Shown piece after piece: positions 1-11,673 of a stretch of 64,000 bases of DNA (the first letter of the stretch is position 1; the number at the start of each line of letters is the position of its first letter). The notes beneath the pieces are model-generated. The model was not told the DNA's origin. It saw nothing but the letters and a program-made list of their open reading frames with translations, and ran no database searches. Made by a program: the position numbers and the translations under genes. The DNA is from Parapristionchus giblindavisi (lineage: Eukaryota; Nematoda; Chromadorea; Rhabditida; Diplogasteridae). The stretch spans positions 806,048 through 870,047 of the forward strand of contig CALSFV010000240.1 in assembly GCA_943737045.1 (NCBI GenBank). Direction: 5' to 3'.

Positions 1-1745
1 AGGATTAGATCAAAGATAACATAATGGCAAAAAAAACAAAAAATCACGAAAGTAGAAAGTATTACGTACCTCTAAACTCATTTACAACTAGAAAAAGAAT
101 ATAATGGCTCAGGGAGAGTTAGGAGATATACAGATATGGTGATGGAGAGGGAAAAAATAAAGATCAAAGATCAACTTGAAAAGGGGGAGATAATGCAAAA
201 GAGTGGGAGCTAAAGACATACGACCGAAAACTGCAAATGAACGGAATGAGAATAAGTACACGTAGTGTATGATAATTGGTAGATTATACGCAAATTAGAA
301 TAGAATAGATGAAGGACTAGACAATAATACCGATAATAAATGCAAATCAGGTAAGAATGATAGATTTACGATATCATCGATTGAAAAACAGTAGACGAGT
401 GGAGTTGAAGAGAGGGAGAAGCGAGGGTGAGAGAGGGGGAGATAGAGAGGGAGAGATTAACAAATTTAAAACAACAAAACATCAACAAAAGGATGATACG
501 AGAACGTGATAGCTAAAGATTGTGGCGAGAAATGACCACTAAGGAAGAGAGGCAATGATGATAAACACTATCGATGGTAGATCATTCACCCTCACCACAT
601 TTTCTTTCTCTGTACTCTCTTCCTAATGCGTACTCTCTCGCACTGTCTGCATGTCTTTTGTCTCTCTTATGTCTCCCACTCTGATCAAAGAATCATCACA
701 CAATTGGAGTCGCTATAGGCATATCTCTTAAAGGTAGTGAGAGGGAGGTAGAGAGGAAGAGGGAGAGAGGGAGAGATGGGTGAGAGAGTTAGAGGGAGAG
801 AAAGAGGAAGAGAGGGGAAGAGAGGAGAGAGGTAGCGATGGAGAGAGAGAATGAGAGAGAGGAGAGAGGTAGCGATGTAGAGAGAGAATGAGAGAGAGAG
901 GGAAAGGGAGAGAGAGAGGTACCTCTCTTCCACTTTCTTTCCTCTTTCCCTCTCTCTTCCCATCTCTCTCTCCCTCTCCCTCTCTCCCTCTAACTCTCTC
1001 ACTCATCTCTCCCTCTCTCCCCTCTCCCTCTCTACCTCCCTCTCACTACCTTTAAGAGATATGCCTATAGCGACTCTAATTGTGTGATGATTCTTTGATC
1101 AGAGTGGGGAGACATAAGAGAGACAAAAGACATGCAGACAGTGCGAGAGAGTACGCATTAGGAAGAGAGTACAGAGAACGAAAGGATGGGGAGGGTGAAT
1201 GATCTACCATCGATAATGTTTATCATCATTGCCTCTCTTCCTTATTTGTCATTTTCCCTCCACAATATTTCGCTATCACGTTCACTTATCATCCTTTTGT
1301 TGGTGTTTTTTGCTTGAAATTAGTTAATCTCTCCCTCTCTTGAACTCCACTGATCTACTGACTTTCACTCGATGTTATCGTAAATCGCTCATTCATAGCT
1401 GATTTGCATATGTTATCGCTATTGTTGTCTGATCCTTCATCTATTCTATTCTAATTTGCACATTATCTATCAATTATCATAATCCACGTGTACTTATTCT
1501 CATTCCATTCGTTTGCAGTTTTCGGTCTTATCTCCTTCGCTCCCACACATTTCTATTATCCCCCCCCCCTTTTAAAGTTGATCTTTGATCTTTACTTTTT
1601 CCCTCTCTATCCCCTTGTCTATATCTCCTAACTCTCTTTGTTCCATTCTATTATTTTTGTCATTGTAAATGAGTTTTGTGGTGCGTAATAATTGCTACAT
1701 TCGTGATTTTTTCTATAAGACTTTGACATTCGCATGATCTAATGC
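1..1745. repeat. Inverted repeat at the left edge of the window
   Basis: Bases 1-880 are the reverse complement of about 897-1745, with the symmetry centre near 890 in a purine/pyrimidine-rich stretch. Matching points are the gattagatc motif near base 3 against gatctaat near 1736, and the gatatgcctatag block near 720 against the one near 1060. The left arm is the broken end of another copy of repeat R on the minus strand; it runs off the window. No gene is seen here. Reading frames in the (GA)n/(CT)n part give only Leu/Ser/Arg/Glu low-complexity peptides. Confidence 0.85.
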
Positions 1746-2959
1746 TCTTCAGATATCGTTGCTGATGACGTCTCAGACTTCGTCAGGAAGACCTCCCACG
1801 GCCATCTCCGATGCGGCTACTCCTACCGGCGAGGTTAGGAGGTTTTCTAAATGTATTGGATCACACAAATCGATTATCAATTGCTTATATCTAATCTTCA
1901 ATCGATTTGAATGTGTTTCAATGTGCAAAATTTTATTATTTGTTTCTTTATTTATAATTATTATGTTCAGATGTGCAACTTCGGCTGTATTTCGTCATCC
2001 GTCTTGGATGTTCAATCGTTATCTTCCTCGTGGATGGAATCGACGACTCTTCTCGACTACTCGTCAACGACTCCACGACTCCTGGACTCCACGGACATCT
2101 ATTTGTCCTTCTGCTGATCAACGACGACGTCGTTTACCATATAGGTGATGATACTACTTTTAAATGTATCGTTCTCGATTCAAAATTGAGAAAAAAGAAA
2201 GATGACTTCATATATTTCGAACTATCTAGCCCGTTTTGGTTTCTTTTTGTAACTTTTGAACTTAACATTAGTCAGAACACGTTTCTCCTCTCATGTTTTG
2301 TCCAACAGGTCAATCGTTGGTTCTATCGTAATCCCTCGTCGTTCTTGGATTCCGCTCTAGGCTGAGATCGCCAACCTCGTGGCGTCATGAGATGTCTACC
2401 TCGGGATGAAGGATTCACTCGTCGGATGTCGGCAGGACCCTCTTTGTCTACCAGACGCCCCTTCCCGTGTCTGGTAGACTTCATTCGCGAAAGAATAAAG
2501 ATGTTCGGGTGTGTAAATGTTTGAGTCGGTGTCCATGCCCGCGAAGTTAAATGGGCGGAACCAGAATCGTTATATAATTAGGGTTAATCAGAAAGGGGCG
2601 GAGCCATGTATCGGTATATACGCAAGGGATTGTCCGAGTATATGTAGATTGTTTCACATATATACAATAAGGGACCCATGGTCTAGTGGATAACAGGTTG
2701 AACTATCAATCCGATCGGTTGGTTGGGCATGAAAGTTCGATTCCCCGAAGAGGAAAGAGAAATTTCTAAATACTTTTGCCAGTTTTTTCCCTTTACTTTT
2801 CGATTTTTAATATTAGTGAGTTCCTTTAAAGCTCCTTACAATTAGAATAATGATGAATCGTGAACTGACTTTTTGCAAAACAAAATTAATTAATTAAAAT
2901 TGCTCAGTGTATATTTTTACTCAACGAACGTTCAATGAATTTCTCTGTTTATTCGTTAA
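897..2959 (+). repeat. Repeat R, copy I (plus)
   Basis: This is the left arm of palindrome P1. In order it holds a (CT)n tract (930-1050), a conserved stretch with the tttgatctttga motif (near 1580), a short exon-like piece starting MTSQTSSGRPP (1765-1830, followed by a GT), and a second exon-like piece after ttcag at 1971. A tRNA-like sequence lies at 2671-2753. The same order recurs in copies II-VI. A peptide similar to ETTFKCIVLGSK is readable in several copies, but frames shift between copies and contain stops, so coding is unproven. The class of the repeat is unknown. Confidence 0.75.
2671..2753 (+). repeat. tRNA-like sequence in repeat R copy I
   Basis: A box A-like TGGTCTAGTGGATAACAGG is followed about 45 bp later by a box B-like AGTTCGATTCC, as in an internal RNA polymerase III promoter. 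Box A resembles that of tRNA-Glu/Asp. The acceptor ends do not pair and no normal anticodon arm forms, so this is tRNA-derived rather than a working tRNA gene. The same sequence sits at the same place in R copies II, IV, V and VI. Confidence 0.6.
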
Positions 2960-3299
2960 AGGTGGACTCCCGCGAATATTTTCGTGAACAAACTGTGAAG
3001 ACAGAACGATAGCAAAAGTTATTCTACATACCGTACACTATTTATTTTATGCTAATTCAGCATATTGATCGCTAGAATCATGAATGAATCATGCTATCAA
3101 ACTCAGGCAAAGGCGCGCTTTTTGAAAATAAGAAAGTTCGGCAATAGGATTCGAACCCGCGACCATGTGCTTTCTAGTTAGAAGTTTTACCACTACGCTA
3201 AGGGGACAATGGGTATTCTCCCTATCTTCTTGCATATCACTAGACACTTGCATAAGCGAGATATAAGAGATTTGCATGATCATTCGCGGGTCTCCACCT
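2960..3299. mobile_element. TTAA-flanked short element (piggyBac-like MITE), 340 bp
   Basis: Inverted ends AGGTGGACTCCCGCGAAT / ATTCGCGGGTCTCCACCT are flanked by TTAA on both sides (2956-2959 and 3300-3303). Other R copies have a single TTAA at the matching place (for example near 57840), so TTAA is the duplicated target, as piggyBac-type transposases produce. No transposase is present. The element encloses a tRNA-like sequence on the minus strand. Confidence 0.7.
3137..3207 (-). repeat. tRNA-like sequence inside a TTAA element
   Basis: On the minus strand it begins GTCCCCTTAGCGTAGTGG (box A region) and carries a perfect box B, GGTTCGAATCC, with a partly paired anticodon-like arm (CTTCT/AGAAAG). 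The acceptor stem does not pair, so I read it as a tRNA pseudogene or SINE-like module rather than a functional tRNA. Confidence 0.5.
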
Positions 3300-3303
3300 T
3301 TAA

Positions 3304-3948
3304 TAGACGGATGTAATAAGAAAGAAGAAAAGGAACGATTAAGGTGGCTTGATAATGCTATTGTAGATGGATGTTTTTTCTCATCGATCAATTCTTTAAT
3401 ATTCTGTTAACTTTGTTATTCATACCATAATCATTTCAAATGTTTCATCAAATGCTATCTTTCTGTCTATCATCGATCATTCAAATTTATATTACCTTTG
3501 CTCAAATTGTACGAAAGAGCTATAAACAAATAATAAAACAAAGAGTTTGTTTATGAGAAAGTGGAGAAATATTGAAGAATACGTGATTTTCTATCGTAAA
3601 GAACGTTGAAAAAGACGATGGTTAACTTGCTTCTCGTGCTGTACCCATTTTTCTGAAACTTGTTCTTAACAGTGCATGAACAACATTTACTGATGAGTAG
3701 AATCCGCTATGCAGCCGATTCGAGCAAATTCATTTAGAACAAATCGAAATAATCACTGATAATATGAGAATCATATCAACATAGTTAGCTTTATCAACCT
3801 TGTAATGCATAAATTAATTAATATTTATTGTTATTGTTCTGATTTTTCTAAGGTACTGTAGCTGGCGTTGCCCGTGTCAAGTGATTAATTAAAGTTACAC
3901 GCCTTCTGCTACAGTCAGGAAGAGTAAAGATAAAAAATAAAATAAAAA
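3304..3948. repeat. Inner left arm of palindrome P1
   Basis: No gene is seen. This stretch is repeated in inverted orientation at about 4900-5300 (for example the gttaacttgcttctcg motif near 3622 against its complement near 5215). It recurs in the cores of P2 and P3, near 24.9-25.4 kb and 57.9-58.4 kb. Confidence 0.7.
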
Positions 3949-3950
3949 TA

Positions 3951-4694
3951 GTCATTTTGGCTCCAGTGGTCCCGCAACGCCTGGGCGGGATTACGGTAGC
4001 ATCGCGTTTTCAAGCCGTTCTCGATCCCTGGTTGAGCTAGAGGTATGAAAATTGGGCTCCTCGGGCTGAATTAGATGGCGATGATGGCTGTCTACTTCAT
4101 TTGTTTTGAAAATGTTCCAAAACGTCGATTATTGGAAATTTTGATTGAGACGTTTGCGAGCCTAGCGAGTATGACAGTTCGAACCGGCGTGAAGAGAGGA
4201 TTCCAATGATGTATTATGAACCCATACGTGCATTGCCATCTCAATATTGCCTCGATATAGTGAGCTGCAAAATCACGAGGAGTTGTCTGCGTCTCTCTAT
4301 TCCGCGCGCTCTCTCGGCACTCTCTCATTTCGTCGCGCTCTCTCGAGAGTGCAAGAGAGCACGCGGAATTGAGAGAGTCCTCTTGTTTACCTCTATCGCA
4401 GCTCACTATATCGAGGCAATATTGAGATGGTAATGTACGTATGGGCTCATAATACATCATTGGAATCCTCTCGTCACGCCGGTTCGAACTGTCATACTCG
4501 CTAAAATTTCCACTAATCAACCTTTTGAAAACTTTTCAAAACTAATGATGTAGACAGCCATCATCGTCATCGAATTCTGTCCCAGGAGCCCAATTTTCAT
4601 ACCTCTAGCTCTACCATGGACCGAGAACGGATTGAAAACGTGATTATACCGTAATCACGCCCAGGCGTTGCGGGACCACTAGAGCCAAAATGAC
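3951..4694. mobile_element. TA-flanked foldback element, 744 bp
   Basis: Almost the whole element is a hairpin. It begins GTCATTTTGGCTCCAG and ends with the inverse, each end bordered by TA. The arms meet near 4330 in a tract rich in ctctc/gagag. TA targets and long inverted repeats suggest a non-autonomous Tc1/mariner-type foldback. It lies at the centre of palindrome P1. Reading frames on both strands mirror each other because of the palindrome and are not genes. Confidence 0.75.
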
Positions 4695-4696
4695 TA

Positions 4697-5318
4697 TGCA
4701 CATCTTCATCAGCGAGGTCGATAACCCCTGTACACAAGTTTTGAGGGTATTAAAATTTTTGGCCTGTGCCAACCCTTGTTCGACTTTTACGCAAACGGCC
4801 TCATATATTGGTTACATTTGCAACCCTTCTACAGCTTCGGGCGGGGATAACTTCACTGAAAATAAATTAAAATTTTAAAAATGATAATTTTGATAAAATA
4901 AAGATTTTAAATGACTCCAATAATTTTATTGGCACAGATTTCGTATAATAAATTTATATAAATATTAGAAACCAAAGATGAATGACCAGAAATGTATTCA
5001 CTTTATAAAGCTGACTATGTTGATATAATGCTACCAATAATCATCGTAAAGTAGGTCAGAGGAAGAGATTAGAATTATCGCTGAAAATAGAGTTATGACA
5101 TTTTGAAAGAGGTGACTAAATATCGATTTTCTCACAGGAATGAATTTAGCGGTTCTAATCATCAGTAAATGTTGTTAAAGAAGAGTTTCAGAAAAAGGGT
5201 ACAATGCGAGAAGCAAGTTAACCATCGTCTTTTTCAATAATCTGTACGATATAAAATCACGTATTCTTCAATATTTCTCCACTTTCTCATAAACAAACAC
5301 TTTGTTTTATTATTTTTT
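4697..5318. repeat. Inner right arm of palindrome P1
   Basis: No gene is seen. Bases 4850-5040 match, inverted, the module found downstream of BTB genes B and B' (22380-22570 and 55490-55640), which contains gatgattattggtagcatc. Bases 5100-5310 are the inverse of 3540-3760. Confidence 0.65.
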
Positions 5319-5329
5319 ATAACTGTTTC

Positions 5330-5577
5330 GCTGAACACTTAACTTAATGAACGTTTAACTGGTGGACGCTGAATGTGCTCAATTGGACCCCCATTTGCAA
5401 GAGGAAGCAAGGTCGCCCAGTCAAGAGATGGAGGGATGATTTCGTGAAGTCAGCTGGACCACAATTCTTGCAAGTGGCGAAGTAGAATCGTTCGGAATGG
5501 AGAAACCTCATGGCAACCCAGCTACGAAACACCCATTAAAGCTGATAAAGTTGATTAAATGTAAATGTAAATGTAAA
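5330..5577 (+). pseudogene. 5'-truncated RTE-type retrotransposon tail
   Basis: Read on the plus strand, 5358-5540 gives a typical C-terminal tail of RTE-clade reverse transcriptases, with QGRPVKRWRDDFVKSAG, then QFLQVAK, an in-frame TAG, and SEWRNLMATQLR. The 3' end is a short tandem repeat (aaatgt)n, as is usual for RTE elements. It is flanked by an 11-bp direct repeat ATAACTGTTTC (5319-5329 and 5578-5588). The uninterrupted sequence at about 25240 serves as a near-identical empty site. The fragment is dead. Confidence 0.8.
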
Positions 5578-5629
5578 ATAACTGTTTCATGCAATTTGAG
5601 CAAAAGTTATATAAATTTGAATGAACGAT

Positions 5630-6290
5630 GATTTTATTTATTTTATTTATTTATCGTACACCGCAAAGGTGTTTCAACAAGTACAGAATGTTCGAGTGCA
5701 AGAAAAAAAAATATGTGAGAGAATAAAAATTATTAAAAGAGAGGTGGATGGGGATGGGGGGGGGGAGGTGAGAGATCAATTGATCACGCCTTCTGCTACA
5801 GTCAGGAAGAGTGAAGAGGGGAGGAGCCTCTTGTGCGGTGGAGCAGCCGCAAATCCAATGTATATCGTATTGGATCTCTGAGTGAGCAGGGAGGGAGAGA
5901 TCAAAGATCAAGTCGACCGGGAAGATGGGACGGGGATTACAAATTTGGGACAGCAACATCTAGTTTATTCGGAAGATCAGGGAAAACAATTAGATGACGT
6001 TTAATACAAGGGATCGACAATTTAGGGTCACAAATTGTATGCAGTTTATTCAAAAATCGGGATGTTCTATGGGAGAATGATGCTTTTAGGTTTTCTCTAT
6101 TGGACTTGGGGATGTGGAGAACAAAAGCATTTTGACGACGGCTAATAGATCGATATGTATAAAAACGACTAATAGGAAGGTCTACAGTACAAGCGAATAT
6201 TTTAAGTGCTAGAATGAGATCGGAAACAATTCGACGAACATAGAGACTAGGGAGTGCATGATAAACAGAAAACAGAAAGAAAGTATGCTG
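5630..6290 (-). pseudogene. LINE 3' fragment (CR1-like C-terminus)
   Basis: On the minus strand, 6320-5940 reads as a plausible C-terminal region of a CR1/Jockey-type reverse transcriptase, with RRIVSDLILALKIFACTVD and SFSHRTSRFLNKLHTICD (compare the usual ...F..R....WN.LP... tail). A T/A-rich simple repeat at 5638-5662 would be the 3' tail. The RT and endonuclease domains are missing, so it is 5'-truncated. It is inserted in the right arm of P1. The exact family is an inference. Confidence 0.55.
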
Positions 6291-6461
6291 GGTGCTTGCT
6301 TGCCCTTGCTTGTTCTTCAATCTTTACGTTTAATACTGTTATTATATGGTTATATGTACTATTATTATAAGATGAAAGAATTGATCAATGAGAAAAAACA
6401 TCCTTCAACAATACTTCTCATTGTAAAGCTGCTTCTTTTTTCTTACTTATTATTTCCATCC

Positions 6462-8335
6462 CTTAACGAATAAATAGAGAAATTCAATAAACTTGAGTAA
6501 AAAATAATATTAAACCATAATAATATTAAACTAACTAATCTTAAACCTCGAAAAGTAAAGGAAAAAACTGGCAAAAGTATTTGAAAATATATCTTTCCTC
6601 TTCTGTGAATCGAACTTTCTTGCCGACCAACCGATCGGATTGATAGTACGACCTGTTATCCACTAGACCATGGGTCCCTTATTGAACAAATGTCAAACAA
6701 TCTACATATACTCGGACAATCCCTTGCTTATATACCGATACATGGCCCCGCCCCTTTCTGGTTAACCCTTATTATATAACGATTCTGGTTCCGCCCATTA
6801 GTCTTCGCGGGGATGGACACCGACTCAAACAATTACACACCCGAACATCTTTATTCATTCGCGAAAGAAGTCTACCAGACGCAGACGACGCAACCAAACA
6901 GGATCCTGCCGACATCCGACGAGTGGATCCTTCATCCCGAGGAAGACATCTCATGACGCCTTCACGACGTATCTGCGAGGTTGACGACATCAGCCTTGAA
7001 CGGAATCGAACCTGAACCACGAGGGAAAACGAGAGAATCAACGGATTAACCTGTTGGACAACAACATGAGAGGAGAAACGAGTTCTAATTAATGTTAAGT
7101 TCAAAAGCGACAAAAATAAACCAAACAGGGCAAGATAGTTCGCAATATATGAAGTCCTCATTCATTTTTCTCACTTTTGAACCGAGAACTATACATTTAA
7201 AAGTAGTTTCATCACCGATATGATCGTCGTCGTCGTTGATCTGCAGATGGACGAATAGATGTCCTTCGAGTCCTCGAATCGTGGAGTCGTCGTGGAGTAG
7301 TCATCGAGACGAGTAGTCGAGTCCATCCACGAGGAAGATAACGATTGATCATCTATGACGAAGGGCAAAATACAGCAGACGTTGCGAATCTGAATAAAAT
7401 AATTATAAATAAAGAAACAAATAATAAAATTATGCACATTGTAACACAATCAAATCGATTAAAGATTAGATATAGGCAATCGATAATCGATTTGTGTGAT
7501 CCAATACACTTACAATTAGACAACCAAACCTCGCCGGAAAGAGTAGCACTATCGGAGTAGGCCGAGGGAGGTCTTCCTGACGAAGTCTGTGACGCCATCA
7601 GCAAGGATATCTGAAGAGGATTAGATCATGTGAAAGATAAAACAGGGGGCACACAAAGTTCTTTTTAAACACGAAAATAGCAAGTATTACGCACCTCGAA
7701 AATCATTTACAAAGAGAAAAAGAATATATTGGCTCAGAGAGAGTTAGGAGATATACAGATATGGTGATGGAGAGGAAAAAAAGTAAAGATCAAAGATCAA
7801 CTTTAAAAGGGGGATATAATAGAAAAGTGGGGGAGCGAAAGACATACGACCGAAAACTGCAAGCGAATGGAATGAGAATAAGTACACGTAGTGTATGATA
7901 ATTGGTAGATTATACGCAAATTAGAATAGAATAGATGAAGGATTAGACAACAATAGCGATAATATATGCAAATCAGCTAAGAATGATCGATTTACGAAAT
8001 CATTGATTGAAAGACAGTAGATGAGTTGGAGAGAGGGAGAAGCATAGACAGAGGGTTGGCGTACGAGAGATAGAGAGGGAGATATAAAACTGATTTAAAA
8101 GAAATCAAACGCGACAAAAACGAATAGGATCGTGAAAGCGAAATATTGTTGCGGGAAATGACCAATAAGGAAGGGAGGCAATGATGATAAACACTCTTGA
8201 TGGTAGATCATTCACCCTCACCATCTTTTCTTTCTCTGTACTCTCTTCCTAATGCGCACTCTCTCGCATTGTCTGTATGTCTTTTGTCTCTCTTATGTCT
8301 CTCCACTCTGATCAAAGAACCATCACACAATTGTA
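6462..8335 (-). repeat. Repeat R, copy II (minus)
   Basis: Inverted partner of copy I, forming palindrome P1. Read on the minus strand it holds the (CT)n-side sequence, the exon-like MLMASQTSSGRPPSAYSD piece (7604 downward), a second piece after ttcag near 7390, the motif gatgaaactacttttaaatg, and the tRNA-like end near 6680. Frames are not maintained relative to other copies. Confidence 0.75.
6594..6678 (-). repeat. tRNA-like sequence in repeat R copy II
   Basis: Minus-strand ATGGTCTAGTGGATAACAGG (box A) and AGTTCGATTCAC-like box B, at the same position as in the other R copies. Box B is slightly decayed. Confidence 0.5.
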
Positions 8336-8554
8336 GTTGATATATGTATAGATGTAGCGGCCGAAACACCATAGGGCACATTGCTAGTTAACGTATTTAA
8401 TCAAAAAAAATATTTAAAGTGCATGCATACTTATTCTTGTACATCTAGTAATAGTATAAATTTAATATCTCTTGGAAGAAAGATAGCAAATCATGAATAG
8501 AAAGACAAAGAGACGAATACGGAGTACGTCATGAAGTTGGGCGTTCTCTATTAA

Positions 8555-8841
8555 AGATGGGGACCCACGAGTTTTTTCGTAATAAGACTGTTCGGATAGT
8601 ATGATAGAGATTCATCACACGAATCGAAAGACATATCTGATATTGATTCCCGATATGTTTAAAGCTCACTATGAGCATTGAAAGTACAACTTTCAAGGCA
8701 TGTAGAGAGTGCTCATCGAATTTGCATACTTTCTCTCTCATTTTCTCATTATCCCTTACGCCAATTACCATATAATATAAACAATAGCCAGCATGCTTAT
8801 CGTGGCGGGAGTCAGTCATGCCAGCTCATGGGTCCCCTTCT
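8555..8841. mobile_element. TTAA-flanked short element, 287 bp
   Basis: Inverted ends AGATGGGGACCCACGAG / CTCATGGGTCCCCTTCT lie between TTAA copies at 8551-8554 and 8842-8845. The matching site in block 2 (near 27545) has one TTAA and no insert, so the insertion followed the block duplication or was lost there. It is piggyBac-like by target site, with no coding capacity. Confidence 0.8.
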
Positions 8842-9424
8842 TTAAAGTTGGCTAAATTTTTATTTATGTATTTTTGTTACTTCGTTGTCAGATAAAATAC
8901 TCGATAATATCCAAAGAAACAAGAAAGGTAGCTTTTAACGAAGGTAAGATGATGAAGCGGAAGGGAATGTATAATAATATTCACCCGGATTCAGTCCAAT
9001 GCTATTTCCATTGATGAAAAATGTTCACTCATTGCATAAGCAATATTTATGTTTTTTTTTCTGATTTGAAAAAAAGTTCGAAATTTCTGTAGATAGCATA
9101 TCGAGTTCAGTGCATAATTAGTTCTTCTTGTAAGATGTGTTTAACGTGGCATTCGCAAGAATTGGTAAAATAGTGAAGCAACGATGAAATTACCTTTTTG
9201 AGAATCATGGCAACTCTATTTCAATGAAAAAACTACCTTGGAGAATCAATTTTTGGACAAATTGTCGGTTATACGAATTTCGTTTCAATACTGCTGCGAC
9301 ATTTTTATAATGAAGAAATTAAATAAGTTGAATAAATTCACATATTTTCCGCCATGGGATGTCATATCGTTCATAATTTGTATATGGATTGATACAGATT
9401 AAGGAATAAATTGGGGAGAGAATA

Positions 9425-9428
<4 letters not shown>

Positions 9429-9474
<46 letters not shown>
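9429..9474. repeat. (GA)n microsatellite
   Basis: An uninterrupted GA dinucleotide run. The block 2 equivalent (28118-28193) is longer and carries a few gagg interruptions. Confidence 0.95.
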
Positions 9475-9477
<3 letters not shown>

Positions 9478-9497
9478 AAGGCACATTAGCTCTATAA

Positions 9498-9573
9498 CAC
9501 GGATCTCCTGTAAAAGTGTATGAAACCGTTCGACAGCAAAAAAATTTGTCCTCCGATTTTATCGATAGTTATC
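9498..9573. mobile_element. Relic of a mariner end
   Basis: About 75 bp, with cacggatctcctgtaaaagt and then tatgaaacc, match the left end of the mariner element at 38791. No second end is present here, so it is a solo remnant. It is absent from the block 2 leader. Confidence 0.6.
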
Positions 9574-11042
9574 TAATAGATTAGTGTAAGATTCTCGGCA
9601 ACTACGTTCTGTTCAAAAGTCAAAAAACGAAAATTATTGTCTTCGTTTTGCACACTCTCTTGCGTTTTTTTCTTTTCGAGCCCTTTGACCATCGCCTTGA
9701 TTCCGTGGTCGATTCTCTGGAAGATCTTTCCAGCATTGAAATTTCAAAGATTGTTAAACAATGGAGGATCGATATTCGTGAGGTTTGTGAATTCATGCAT
9801 GATTGTCCCTCTCTCTCATTTGCTATGATAAAAATAAATAAATAATAAGAATATGAATAGTTGGATAATTCATGGAAAGATTTAAAGTTCTTCAGTAGAT
9901 CGGATTTTCACGAAAAATGTCGAATAATTTTTGTGTGAAAATGTTGAAATCATCAGTAGCCTGCAATGGCAGCAAAAATACTGCATATATGCATTTTCAA
10001 ATTAAAATATAGCCCTGAAAACATATTAATGTATTTTTTCAAATTCAATCAATAAAATGTTCAATTATCGTGAAATGAGTGAAATTATTGTGTGAAATTA
10101 CTGTAAGTGGAAAAGTCAAATGATTTAATGCAGCCTGTTCTGGTTTTGGTTTTGTGTATCGTTTACTCTATTTTTATCCTTTGTAATTAACAATTTCTGT
10201 ATCGATTCTCATCTAAATGTTTACGTGAGACTGTGCTCATATGAGTTGTCTACCATATTCCCCGCATATTGCGATTATTGCTCTTCGAACTTCGCGTGAA
10301 ATATCATATGAAATACTTGTTTCCCTCAATTTACTTACTGCTTCTTCTTCCTATATCTCCCTTTTCCATGCCTATTCCTTATTATTGTCATTGCCTATTC
10401 ATTCAAAGGGGGGCGTGATGTCTTTATACGAACAAGAGCCTGTTTTCTTTATTCCTTTCTGATTTCGCAAACAATCTTCTTGACTGATTTTGTTACTTGA
10501 TTATTGTGATGCATCGTGCTGTCTAAATGCTGTCAACTGTCACTGGAAGTATAGTTGGCAGCACTCTCATAGTGTGTTCTTGGCACCATGCCAAGAGAAC
10601 GTCTCATAGTCTCTCGTAGCGCACATTGAAGACGTCATTCATTATTGAAGTGACCGAAGAAGCCTGAGAAGTGTTAGTTTCTTTATTGATTGTTGTATTC
10701 ATTCGTTGACAACGTAATAATGCGCGAAGAACTTTATGAATACCATTTTATAGTCAGGTGCAAGTTGAAGACTAGATGTGACACGATCACAATGAAGTGC
10801 TTTCCATTCTGTGTAGAGGGAAAGAAGGAGGAATATGAAAAGAAAGGAGAAAAGGATCCTGAAGTATTATTTTGTTGCAATCATGAGTAAGTTTACACTA
10901 CAAACATTATTTCATGTATCTCTTACCTTGCAATACTAATGAAAGTACCTTTAGTATTATTCAATATTTTCGAATTTTGCATTATTGATTTACAGTATGT
11001 TGTTATATTGTGTAATGCAAGGTTGCTTTCACTGAAGTTTTA

Positions 11043-11458
11043 CAAGGGAAGTCTTTTTAGTCTCAGTGAGACTTTTGAACAAGAGTATTTTTCCTGGATA
11101 GGTATAGGAAAAATATGATAGGAGCCAAAAAATTAGCTGCTGCCGTGCACTTTCAGATTTTATATAATTATTTTGAATCTTGTAAAATTTTTAAGAAAAT
11201 GTTGAAAAAATCACAAAACGTAGGCGACAAGCAGTATATGAAATAAGGAGCCCCTGAAAGAGCCGTGAAAACTTAGCGGCGTCAAAAATAATGCATGCGC
11301 ACTTGAAAATTGCATTTTCACAAAATTAAAATTAATTATAAAAAATCTGAGTGCATGACAGCAGCTAAATTTTTGGCTCCCATCATATTTAACCTATACC
11401 TATCGAGGAAAAATACTCTTATCCAAAAGTCTCACTGAGACTAAAAAGACTTCCCTTG
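11043..11458. mobile_element. TTA-flanked foldback element, 416 bp
   Basis: Long inverted repeats begin CAAGGGAAGTCTTTTTAGTC and end with the complement. TTA is duplicated at 11040-11042 and 11459-11461. Copy 3 of the same relic (near 32021) has a single TTA and no insert. A 3-bp TTA/TAA target points to the PIF/Harbinger group. No coding capacity. Confidence 0.75.
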
Positions 11459-11479
11459 TTAGATCATTGACTATGGGAG

Positions 11480-11673
11480 CATACATGGGCGGGGTACCTG
11501 GAGCTCGATTCTACAGGGGGTATTCGAACGAAAAAAGGTTAATTTTACAGGGGGCTTTCACCATTTTTTTTTCAAAAATTTAACATAAATATCATTGTTT
11601 ACAGGGGATATTCCACAAATTTTCGAACAATCCTAATCTTACAGGGGCACCCCCATGTTGGCGCCCATGTATG
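11480..11673. mobile_element. 194-bp MITE with 8-bp target duplication
   Basis: Inverted ends CATACATGGGCG / CGCCCATGTATG are flanked by TATGGGAG on both sides (11472-11479, 11674-11681). It is also present at 32039-32232, so it predates the block duplication, but it is absent from relic copies 2 and 4. An 8-bp duplication suggests hAT-like mobilisation. Internal direct repeats contain tacaggggg. Confidence 0.75.

Larger units (their letters stand above)
8340..10640. repeat. Leader of gene block 1 (duplicated at 27.35-30.04 kb)
   Basis: This sequence recurs almost unchanged at the head of block 2. The copies differ by a TTAA element (8555-8841, here only), the length of the (GA)n tract, and a replaced stretch (9475-9570 here, about 28194-28990 there). 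A 73-codon frame starting MSCLPYSPHIA (10241-10462) is identical in both copies. That only reflects recent duplication; it has no recognisable domain, and I do not call it a gene. Confidence 0.7.

Noticed and set aside
685..1006. Open frames of about 100 codons on the minus strand
   Set aside because: They translate a (GA)n/(CT)n tract and contain almost only Leu, Ser, Pro, Arg and Glu; the same applies at 22466-22864 and 55539-55937.
2671..3207. True tRNA genes
   Set aside because: Box A and box B are good, but acceptor stems do not pair and the anticodon arm is abnormal; copies sit inside repeats.
4092..4520. 142-codon minus-strand frame and a mirrored plus-strand frame
   Set aside because: They lie in the arms of a foldback element; the palindrome makes both strands look alike and open.
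9637..9845. Frames of about 65 codons shared with block 2 (29055)
   Set aside because: A 15-bp difference in block 2 breaks the frame, so it is not maintained; the sequence similarity comes from the block duplication.
10241..10462. 73-codon frame identical in 29672-29893
   Set aside because: Identity is explained by recent duplication of the whole leader; no domain, no splice context, no codon bias seen.
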